Assembly: GCA_905160935.1 (NCBI GenBank)
Contig: CAJHZI010000678.1
Location: 1,799,001 to 1,863,000 of the forward strand
Reading direction: 5' to 3'
Source: Enchytraeus crypticus
Lineage: Eukaryota > Annelida > Clitellata > Enchytraeida > Enchytraeidae
Length of the DNA: 64,000 nt
The position numbers and the translations under genes are program-made. Under the pieces are notes generated by a model. It was not told the DNA's origin. It did no database searches and saw only the letters and a program-made list of their open reading frames with translations. Positions 1 to 11,000 of this stretch are shown piece by piece. Each line of letters begins with the position of its first letter. The stretch's first letter is position 1.

Positions 1-89
1 GAACGTAGACAACTAATTATGAAAAATTATGTATATTATATATATATATATAAAACAAGCAGTGACTGTTGTTATCTCTTTATTTACAG

Positions 90-3000
90 GAAGGTGTCAG
101 GGTGTCAAAGCTAGGTGAATATGAACTCACTATAAAGAAGAAGCAGTCAAAACTTGCTAATCGTAACCTACTTTATGGACGATTTATTAAGGTCAGTAAG
201 ATTTCTTGTAAAAAACTTTGTTTTGGTCTGCTGCAATTTATGGTACATAAGGTTTGTTTTTTCGACTAATTAGGCTAAACTTAGGTTTGTTAACATTTTA
301 TCAATGTTGTGCCCTTAAAGAACGTTAGTGACTGGGCAAGCTCTGAGTTGAACCCTGCACCCTGAGTTGTCCTCTGTTGGACAACTTTACCAATATGCTA
401 GTGTTGCAGTTCATTTAGTTCAAAGTTTGGATTTGTCATGAAATATGGTTAAATCCTTAATTTCAGAAATGTTTCTAATTTGGCTATGTTCTTTATATCC
501 ATGAACACAAACTGTTTTTAAAATAAAGTCATAACGAGATGATCGATGTTCTTGAAATTTGTAGGACTTGACCATCAATCAATTCTTCTAAATATAAGGA
601 AATTTCGTGTGAATAGATTTAAAAAGAGGGAAGTTTGAGATTTGCGAATATGAGTAGGGTCAAATAGAAATTTTTGTAACATGTAGCGTACAATAATCTC
701 TATCAAAACCATGGAGAACACGTCACATATATTTTCTGATGTGCTATCACACGGTACTATCAGTTCTTTTCAAAATAAGGCACAATATGTGCTGATATGT
801 TCTTAATTGACATAGTTATTTAACTTATTAAATTAATGCATGTAGACTATCATTAGGCTGATGCGTGCTAGGCGAATTGGCTGACTGCTATGTTAGTGCT
901 TAGTTAAAATAGTACACTGCATGTACCACATGCATTAAAAGTGCAATAAATATGCCAATTAAGAACATATCAGCTCATGTTTTATCTCGTTTTGAAAAGA
1001 AATAATTTTTAATAAAGAATATTTTGTTCTGCATGTAACATGCCTGTATTTCTCTACTGGAAATTTTCTTATTTGACCCTACTCATATTTTTTAATCTAT
1101 AATTTTCTCATCCCATTTTTAAAGATATTTAAACAACGTTTCTCTATATTTGGCAGAATTTACTGCTGGCCAAGTTGTAAATTTCAAGAACATCGATTAG
1201 CTCGTTACGACTTTATATAAATTATTGCTTTAAAGCAAAAGCTAAGGTTAACGTAAGTGATACGATTTATTGTAACATTAATAGGTTTCATTATATTTGT
1301 GAAACTGATTTAAAATGGTTAATCTACCTTTTTTATGTTTCTCCTGATGATCTGTTGTGATGACGTGACTAACACTACATGTTATTGTTGTTGTGTAGTC
1401 TGCTACGTTGCACAATGATGGAGCAGAAGTGAAAGAGCAAGGGAACAAGAGCGACAGTGATTCGAGTGACTCCGACGCAGATGACAAAGGAACTGCCTCA
1501 AAGTTGGTGTTCACTGCTAAAATATACTTCTAAAGCTGATCATGCACTGATGTAATGTATGATTTTAACGTCATACACAAATCATTGTTTAAAATTGTGA
1601 CTTAAAATGAGCAGAGATTAGAAGAACCATTAAACAGTAAATAGCAGAAACAAGAAGAACCGTGCAACAAGTAATATGTCTTGTCTGTTGTTCTAGGATT
1701 TAAAGCAGACAGTTACGTTGAAGTAATGTAAACGAGACTCCATACGCTGAATCGTTTCTAATTCTGGTCGTATCTGATTCTCCATTCATTTTAACTATGA
1801 AATTTATTTTTATTATTTATTTTAATCTATGGTAAAGTTCACCAAGATTTGAATCGAGTCACCAGGTACTTATATAGCATGTGCATTGATGTTCGTGACT
1901 TGATTTTAGTGTTATAAATGGATTATTATTATAATATCATTGGAATGATCAAATAATATAAAATTATCTGCAGCTTCGTGTCGTAGCCTGAAGTCAGATC
2001 CTATGTAGTGACATTTTTATTTTATTGTATATGTTACATATTTTCTGCTGTAGACTTTCTGCAGTGAATTGTAAGTTAAGTTCTTTGTTGTCATGCATTC
2101 ACCAGCAGATGTCTGAGGTATTTAGCAGATAGGCTTTAGGCTTCTGTATATTTGCCAAAATATTTTCGTCTGTCCAGTGTTAGATATGTAAACATGGATG
2201 TTATAATATCTATGTAGTTGAATCCATTGTTTGATTTTAGCATCTTTCATCATCATCTTCCCTTAAATCCCTGCTTAACTAGGATCGGGATACGAATGGA
2301 TTTTAATTAGTTTTGCATCACTAAAGTGAATTTATTTGATGTGTCTGATGCGCTTCTGTGTAGAATAACCGACGATGAATTGTTTAAGAAGCTGCGTGGA
2401 CTAACGGCTCACAAGTGAGTACTGCCTGTAATATATGTAATATCTCTCTCTCCTTAATGCACTTGCCAAGTGGCAGGTTCAAGGTACATATTCATACTCA
2501 AAGTCTGTTTTGGCGCTCTATAGGAGCACTCCTTAGATCAACAAGTTAATCCCTTCACAAAGTCTATGCCTTATCCATACCTTATATAGCCTATATCTTG
2601 GGAAAAGTATGGCTTCTGAGGTGGTTTCCCGTTGCCTTCCTCAGTTAGGTGGATTAATTACCATTTAATCCTGGGTGAAAATATTTCATGCTGAGATTGG
2701 TCAGTATGTAATATAGATTTAGTAAATGATTCCACTGTCACCAATCCAATATTCTGATGAGACCTGTAACTGAGCCTCAATGAAATTCTGCATAATCAGC
2801 ATTAAGTAATTTATTTCATTCTGGAGTCTAGAATAGTGACGCTTACAGCAACTTTTTTTATTTATCATCATCCTCTTCTATTAAATCTCAGTTTAATTAG
2901 GGTCGGGAATAGAAAATTACGTAGCAATTTCTTGAGCCAAGGAACTATTTTTTATGGAACTATTACAGCAATAATTTTATTACTGAATTTAAGAATTTTT

Positions 3001-4345
3001 TTAAAGATTTTATCAAATAAACTATTTATTTTATCAATTGAACCTGATTTTATTCATTGTACATCATAAATGACTGCATATGTCAACTTCTAAACTTTGA
3101 TAACGTATGGTTGTTATAGCAAGTTTAGCAATAATCTCTCTCTAGTGTTCTGACAAGTAGCACGTTCAAGGTGCTTATTCATACTCAGTTTCTGCTTTCA
3201 CGGCTCCGTAAAGAGAACTCCATAGATCAACATTCGCTTCATAAATGACTGTGCCATATCCAAACCTTATGTAGCCTATAATTCGAGAATAATATGGCTT
3301 CTGAAGTGACTTCCCGTTTCCTTCCTCAGTACTAGCTTAGTCGCTTACTACGACACGTGCAGTTAACGTTTAGTCTATTCTTCAGCGTCTCGGACGCAAA
3401 CACAGGAAATATCCGTTAGCAAATATATGATATTTTAGAACAGACATGATGAGTCATTCGACATGGTACGTCTCCAGATAAGTTGTAAATATTCTTAACC
3501 ATCTCGGACGGTATCTTGTGATATGAAAATGACGTTTAACTTAAGCTCTGTAGAGTTTTTCTGGTACATTAATTGTTATATTTTGTGATTTCAGAGCCGC
3601 AAGGCATGGTCATAGGTTAAGTGGTAAGCTTGAGCGATTGAAGCAACAAGAACTTCTGTCTACTACAAACAACAAACAGTCTGAGCAGCAGGCGTCTACT
3701 GCATTGGACAACCAGGAGAGCAGAAAGAAGAAGAAAAAGAGAGATAAAGTAAACAGAACCGGTGAAGCTGCAGTAATGGATCATCTAACTAATGGACATA
3801 TGATACAGGATGACGAAGTTAAATCTGATAGCAGTGTAGCTGACTTAGTTAATGAAAGTCTTAATAGTAAATCTGAACTCCAAGATGACTGTGATAGTAG
3901 GAATAATAGCAATGAGCTTCGTAAAAAGAAGAAGAAAAGAAAGGAAAAGAAGAAGTCAGAGGACGACTTGGCTTCGTTAAAGGCAAACGAGCTTGAATAT
4001 AACCACGTCGATATAAATTTGAGCAACGGTCTTTTAGCGGAGGAAACAGACGATAGAAAGAGAAATAAGAAGCGAAAGCGCCAGTCGTCTCCTGCGTTAG
4101 AGAATGAAGAAGTTTCAGACATTCTAGAGACATCGAGTGACATAAAGACTGACAAGAAGAAGAGAAAGAAACATAAAAAATCTAAGATCGATAGATCTGA
4201 AGAAACAGAAGCGATTGCTATGAACGGAGGTGAAGAGTTGCGGGGCTCAGAAGAAAGTACAAAGCTAACAGTAAATGAGAATGTTTCGCCTATTGAATTT
4301 GATATTGCGAAGAAGAAAAATAAGTCGAAGAAAGCTAAATTGTGA
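90..4345 (+). CDS. GPATCH4: GPATCH4-like G-patch nucleolar protein, 3' part (4 coding exons)
   Basis: Partial gene; the N-terminus with the G-patch itself lies left of the window. Exons join in phase at 90-191, 1399-1502, 2364-2414 and 3595-4345. All donors are GT and all acceptors AG; the donor after 191 is a weak GTCAGT. The second exon is the acidic Ser/Asp stretch (SDSDSSDSDADD), the third encodes ITDDELFKKLRGLTAHK, and the fourth continues AARHGHRLSGKLERLKQQE. This order (NLLYxxFxK, acidic linker, TDExL...TAHKAAR, K-L-RL) follows my memory of vertebrate GPATCH4. The last exon is a long, highly charged tail with repeated Lys clusters (KKKKKRDK, KKKKRKEKKK, KKKRKKHKK) separated by acidic Ser/Asp/Glu runs, typical of nucleolar RNA-associated proteins. 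The stop is TGA at 4343-4345. The family name is an inference from local motifs; another Lys-rich nucleolar protein is the main alternative. Confidence 0.82.
2435..2720 (-). repeat. Dispersed repeat family C with (GA)n tail
   Basis: On the minus strand this family runs GAGGAAGGCAACGGGAAACC ... GGTATGGATAAGGCATAGAC ... GTGAAGGGATTAACTTGTTG ... CCTGCCACTTGGCA and ends in GAGAGA. Intronic in the GPATCH4-like gene. The end resembles the LINE tails at 9134 and 22358, so it may be the matching non-autonomous unit. Confidence 0.7.
3135..3345 (-). repeat. Repeat family C copy, diverged
   Basis: Contains CTCTCTCTAGTG, AGATCAACATTCGCTTCATA and ATGGCTTCTGAAGTGACTTC. It lies just before the last GPATCH4-like exon. 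Confidence 0.6.
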
Positions 4346-4696
4346 TACTGATATGGTAAGAATATGACGGTACGAAATAGTTAATTTATAGGAAAGCAAC
4401 TAAATATTACCGTGCATTAGTTTCGATGGTAATTGTTTGCTATTAGAAGCTATGAAATAGTGTTTTTGATTGGTTTGAAATGTTTTGACTTTAAATGTCG
4501 CTTCAGCTTTTGGTATCATATACAGGAGAGAATATTCATGAGATTTCCGGAAATGGGTGTTACTTTTACATTGTATTCCTTCATTGAGATGCCTTTAGAA
4601 GCTATGTGTTAATTTAAAAAGGTGTGATATTCATATACAATCGACTGTATATGGAGCTGCAATCACAATGGAACTATATGCCAATAGTGATATATA

Positions 4697-4702
4697 ATTA
4701 AA
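4697..4702 (+). promoter_or_regulatory. Candidate poly(A) signal ATTAAA of the GPATCH4-like gene
   Basis: ATTAAA lies about 350 nt after the stop codon. It is about 125 nt short of the opposing MIPEP poly(A) signal, so the two convergent transcripts need not overlap. The call rests on the hexamer alone. Confidence 0.4.
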
Positions 4703-4825
4703 GATAAATTAGCAGCTTCTATAAATACTAGCTCGAGCCAGAGTGAAATTAAATATTTTATGGTATAAGAGTTTCAAGTTAACTTGCAAAATCTAATAAG
4801 AAACTGACACAAGTTTCAGGATAAC

Positions 4826-4831
4826 TTTATT
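4826..4831 (-). promoter_or_regulatory. Candidate poly(A) signal AATAAA of MIPEP
   Basis: TTTATT on the plus strand reads AATAAA on the minus strand, 187 nt after the MIPEP stop codon at 5018. No better hexamer is seen closer. Confidence 0.55.
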
Positions 4832-5017
4832 ATCCTATACACAGTATTACACACGCATGTGATTGTAACAAAAACAAACAACATCCTTAAACTTATATTT
4901 AACAAAGCTAAACTTGTCGTTAAATTAGTGAAAGTAATTTTTCAAGCTACTAGTATAAGGAGTATAATGGATCAAAGTTCTATACCTTCATATTATTTTA
5001 TATATATAACATGCAGT

Positions 5018-8000
5018 TTATGAACGCAAGGCATCTGACGATAAGTTTAGATCGTCTATAAGTGCACGTACAAGCATATCGTTTGTCGGAGATTCCCCGA
5101 GCAGGTTTTCTACTAATTTGGCAGGGGGTATTTCCCCTCCATATGCTAAAATAGTCTGACGATACTTTTTACCCTTCTCTGAACTGAATGGATTATCTTG
5201 AAAACACCTAAAACAAAATAAATATTTATTGTGTAGTAAAATTGGTGGGGCACTGTAACTAAGCTATTACAGCTATGCAATTTAATCTATCTGTAATTGG
5301 ATTTACATTCTCCAGTTATTGATACAGGTGTCAGTTTGTAAGGCAACCTTAATTTCTCAATAACTGGATTTATATAAATCTAATTGGCGATAGATTAAGT
5401 TACCATCTGTTAAATACTGTTTTAATCATATAAAAAACAATCCTAGAAAGTCTGGAACACTACTTCAAGCAGTTATGGTTACGAAGCGCCAATCTGTGCC
5501 TAATATCAGCATTCAGCAGTGTAATTAATGTTGAGATAAACAATGAGTCTAGTAACAACAAAATTTAAAAAAAAACAGTAAAAGCTAATGTTGATGTCAG
5601 TTTCCTCACTCGAAAGCGATGTCAGTGACGGGCGAGCCTAGGATTTGAATCCTGTACATACTGATCCGCGGTCGAATATCTTGCCGATATCTCAATTGGC
5701 TCCAGCCACAAAAACAAATTAAACACATTATAGTGAAATGATCACCTACGCTGATATCTATCACTTTTAATATTACATGTTTAAGGCATTAGGCACTTAG
5801 TATATTTTCTGTGTAACCAGTTCCAGATTTATTCTCAGATCAGCGCGACCGGGAATCGAACCTCAAGAGTTCATTTCACATCAGGATCAGGCATTTAAAA
5901 TTTCATATCGTTACTATTATGCTACCGAGAACATTAGAACATTAAATACATTAAATGAGTACCATTAGAACATTAAATACATTAAATGCAAAGAATTGGC
6001 TATCGCACTTATTCGTCCAGTTGTAAAGACTATACTGTAGCTGTAAATACTATTGTATTCTATAACGTTGTCATGGAATTTTTCTACTGTGACCCATGAC
6101 AACAATAATTTTTGTGAATTTCCTGTGTAATGTCCAGGACACAGAAGTATAGAACAACTGTAAACTACGTATGTCGTAATCGATGGAGTGTGAAAGCGGC
6201 ATGCGAGTAGGAATATACACCTTGGACCTGTCACATAGCAGAACACGAGAGAGCGAGAGAGAGATGACAATATTCGATATATTCTATGAACGTCATATCA
6301 CACTGCAATACACTTGTGTTTCAGATCGATAGAGAATTGGATAGCACTAAAAATTTGATAACAAATTTCCTGGTCGTACAAAAAGTCTAAACTAAATAAC
6401 ATCAAATATAATTTCTTTCCTTCACAAAATTTTAACAAGCTGCAAACAGAGCTCAATATAGTTCTAAAAACATTTTTTGTTTCAATTTCATCAAATTCGT
6501 TAAGTTCAATAACTACTAATTCCTGGAACATACCGCTGCCAAATCTTTGACGCAACAGCCCTGGACATAAGATAGGAGTAGTACTTGGCTCCGTAGCCCA
6601 CGAAATGAGCAAAGCGAAGCTGCCAGGCAGTGCCCTCTACGTACGGCAGGCAATGGTAGGTGTTCTGAACGTCCCGCAGTGTCTCTGTCGTGCGGCCTAT
6701 AGGTGGGGTTTTACCATGGTATGCCTGATCCAGTAGTGAATAAAATACCTGAAAAGTAATTTACAATTATTCAATTTATCAGCTTAGACTCATTTATTAA
6801 TTCAGACCATCTGCTCGTTGCACAACATAACACAGTTTAGTCTGTCATTTATAGATTTCTAGGTGTTATTAAAGCAAACGTTATTAACTAATTCAGACTA
6901 TCTCCATAATAATGTATGAATTCTAAAGTCGTTATTAATAATTAATAATCAAAACTGAATTGGTGGTGGTTTTATATTCTGTTTATTTCGATTTACTATG
7001 ATGTCTTTTTATCCTACATTTCATGTTTGTACTGCTTGATTTGTTTTCTGTTATTTTTTTTTCCTGTCAAATGTTGACGAATAAAGAAGTAGATATAAAA
7101 CATATAGATAATATTCTTTCATATTTTCTTACGATATTCTTGTTCCATATTGATTATTATGCAACATTTACAAATCAAATAACTCTCAAACAGCCAAATT
7201 AAATTATTTCTACAGATGATTCTCTTTAAATGTTCAGTTCCAATATTCCATAATATTTATTTTAGTACTATAAAATATAAATATCATGTATAAATTAAAA
7301 GAAATATACAAAATATAATTTATAACATGTATAGTTTTTTTTATAAAAGATTTAGGAATTTATTTAGATTTAGGAAAACATTCCATTTGCTCATTGGCTT
7401 GATTTGTCTCAATACTGTTCTATGTTGTCGTGACGACAGTAGCACTATAATTGTTGTTATGTTATGTTATAACCAGAAGACAGTTTTCTGTCCCATAAAC
7501 AGTTTTCACATCAAACCTGAAGTTGCGTGTCCGACGCAGCAAACATTCGTTTAGCCCGACAGAGTCTTCGTATAACGTCCGACTGTAGCTTCTCACCAGT
7601 CTTCCAGTGTCGAGCAAAACTGGAGAGAACTCGCTCATCATTTGCAAAAAACTCCATCAGCACTGATGGTACTTCAGCGAAGTCTGTTGAACATCTGGTG
7701 CCTGCAGGCAAACGATAAAACGTAACCGTAAAAATAGTGACAGTATATAGATAGGATAAACATAGCTTTCTCGTTTAGAATAAGCTTTATGGTAAGTTAC
7801 ATACCAGTGACTGGCCAGTTACTTACTGTTACCTTAATCTTTGTGACGGTAGCTCGACTCTGTCGAGTCGTTTTGAAAAGAAGCCTTGTGCTTCTGAACC
7901 TTGACGTTAAAAACACTACAACCTACCTACCTAGTGACAGTATAATACAATGAAGGTCTAACGTCTGGTTCATCACCCTGAGAGGACATCAGGGACAGTC

Positions 8001-11000
8001 TTAGGGCTGCTCTATGAGCGGAATGGACAAGCCTTCCTTCGACTTAATAACTATTAATAATGCACATATTTGTAAACCTATTTATCACTTTCTGAATCTA
8101 AAGAGGTAAAGTATACGGAACGTCAAGGACCAAAACGAGCAAAAAACAATTTGTTCAGTTTGAAGTGATAATTTAGAGGGGTTGGAAAATTAGTATATTA
8201 TACTCACTAAACTATATTTCAAATTGAGACGTTAAAATGTTGAGAACTAGTTTCTGCTATACTTTACTCCTAAAAATTCTTTAAAGCAGGTTACTTTGAC
8301 ATAAATTAACAATTTGTTACATTAAAAAATTGCTAGTCTTGATATCGGCATTGTGCCCATACTCGCGCTGAGGCCAGGTTGCTGAAGAATAGACCAACCG
8401 CGTACTGCACGTGTCATAGAAAGTGCCAAAGCACTAAAATCCTAACCAAAGCCAGATAGGACATTCGGTTGTGGGCTCCTAGACTACAGAAATTGCTACA
8501 AAATTTTCTAATAGGAATGGAGAAGTTTCTATTTGTATCCCGACTCTATTTAAACAGGAATTCAAGGCAGAATGATGATGGGAAGATAATGATGATAATA
8601 TGTCTAGTCACAAACAATCAAAGATATTCATACAAATTTACGAACGACTAAATGCACAAACATACAGCATGCACAACTGTACCCACCCGTCACATGCTGG
8701 TATCTCGTTCTACCGAGCATTGAATGCATCGCATGACCGAACTCATGAAATAGATTTTCTAGCATTCCATGCGTGAGGAGGGAGGGACAGCCCCCTACCC
8801 CTCCCCCAGTCAGCCCCCCACCTCGTGGGCGGGGCAGGTTGAGCAGCAGCACCACCACGGGTCTCTGGTAGCTGCCGTCATCCAGCTGACGACCTCCTCT
8901 GATGGTGAAGTGACAGTCCTGATGCGGCTTACCCGCTCGCTCAAAGAAATCGCAGTAGATAGTGCCGAGAACAGCGGAGTCGGCGATGCTGGTAGTTGTT
9001 TCGTCGACTACCGATAGTTTCACTACGTCGTCGGACCAGAGTTCTCCGCTGGCAGCCTTCTCGCATCTCAATGTTACGCCATACAGGCTGGAAAAGAGTC
9101 CCGCCAGTCCTGCAACAATATGTCGTCATCATCAGGCAAATGTATTCAGTGTATTAAGAAATAGGAAGAAGAGTTGGATAGGACACATTCTAAGGGGGGA
9201 AGGTCTGTTAAGAGAAGTCATAGAAGGTAGAATGGAAGGAAAAAGAGGCAGGGGCAGGCCGAGATTAGGAATGTTAGATGATTTAAAGACCCACTCATAT
9301 GTGGAAATGAAGAGGAAGGCGGAAGACAGAGAAGAGTGGAGGCGTTATGTACCATGGAACTGCCAGTAGGCAGTGAACTAAGAGAGAAAGAGAGAGAGAT
9401 CATCAGGCTCTGGGATTCAAGGAGGAATTTATAAATGTATTATCTATTTATACATATTATTATATATTATTTTATTTGTATTCTGTCTCATTGTATGCGC
9501 TTTGTGTATATTTTGGTTATGCGCTTGGTGTATATTTTGGTTATGCGCTTTGTGTATATTTTGGTTATGCGCTTTGTGTATATTTTGGTTATGCGCTTTG
9601 TGTATATTTTGATTCAGTTACAAATAAATGATCATGGTTCTCTATATGGTTAATATTTAGAATATTTGTAAGCTAATTTAAAATTAAATTAGCATCTGAA
9701 AAATTTGTAAACTGATTAAAATTAACAGACAAATAATATACCTTTATGTTTTACACAAAAAGCTGTATTTATTGTACAGAAATGCTACATTATATGGGTG
9801 GTATTGTATATAGTACAATATAGAGAATAGCAAACAATTCTCCTCATAATTTGTAAATAGTATATATTTATACACCAGTACACCATCTCAAAGGACATAT
9901 TCTTGCAAGCTATATTACAAGATACATCCTTGCCAAACCTTCATAAAATTACAGCAAATATAGTTATCAAATATGAATGCCTTATATCATTTATGATTGA
10001 TTACCTTATATCAAATACAGATTAGCAGGAGACTAAATATGCTAAAATCATTAAAAAAGACTTTAATAAAAAGTTTAAAAAAGCTAATTACAACGTCAGT
10101 TTCCTCACTTGAAAGTAATGTCAGTGATGGGCGAGCCCCAGATTTGAACCCTGCACATACTGATCCACGATCGAATATATCTTACCGACATTGCCACAGG
10201 CTCCATCCATAGACAAAAAGAAGATACAAAATAATAGATAATAATAATAATAATAGATATAAAATAATAAATAATAGATACATAAACGACTACACAAGCT
10301 ACATCGACTAACAGCTGGTACCTTCCATGCAGGCACCGAGAGAGAAATAAGGAGCTAAGGCAGAGTTGTCCACATCGCAAGCTTGTTGTCGAGCCAGGGC
10401 TCCGTAGTAAGTCGTATCCCATGGCTTTAGCGGACCAGTGGTGCCACCTGTGGAACTCTTGAAGTCTGTCAGATACCTTACTTCTTCATTAGCTGTGGGT
10501 CGCACCTGCGGCATTAAATAAATAATTATAATCGATTAATAATTAATAGAGTAATAAATAATTAATTATAATTCAATAAATAATTATAATGTATTCACTC
10601 AATCAATATTTGTAAATTCCTATTATAGCAGTATATTGATTCAATTTATTAAATTTTAAAAATTCTTTTCTATTGCTGTATTTAAATCAAATGACTACTT
10701 TTGAAAACTCATTGAGAATGTATACACATGCAGAAATTAAGCTGCTATGTTACTCGAAATTTATTCCTAGTAAAGGGTTGTAAGAATACAGTGAGGCAAG
10801 TGATGAAAATCACTTTAAATAATTATCTAGCCTAGTTATTGCAATAAAGAAGACCAAAGAGATATATGAAAGCCAAAGTAAACATGAAGGGTAAACTGAA
10901 GTACTGGAAGCTAACTAGGTTATTAAGTGAAGAAGGAAAGCTATGGAATGATTAGGCACCCTGCAAGAAATATATTATGTATTCCAAGGAAAAATATTAA

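Noticed and set aside
3781-4155. Open frames antisense to the last GPATCH4-like exon (Phe/Leu/Ser-rich)
   Set aside because: Mirror of the Lys/Glu-rich coding strand; no splice or start context and no recognisable domain.
8962-9369. Single 135-codon plus-strand gene across 8962-9369
   Set aside because: The first half is antisense to the MIPEP zinc-site exon; only the part from about 9134 is meaningful, as a LINE end.
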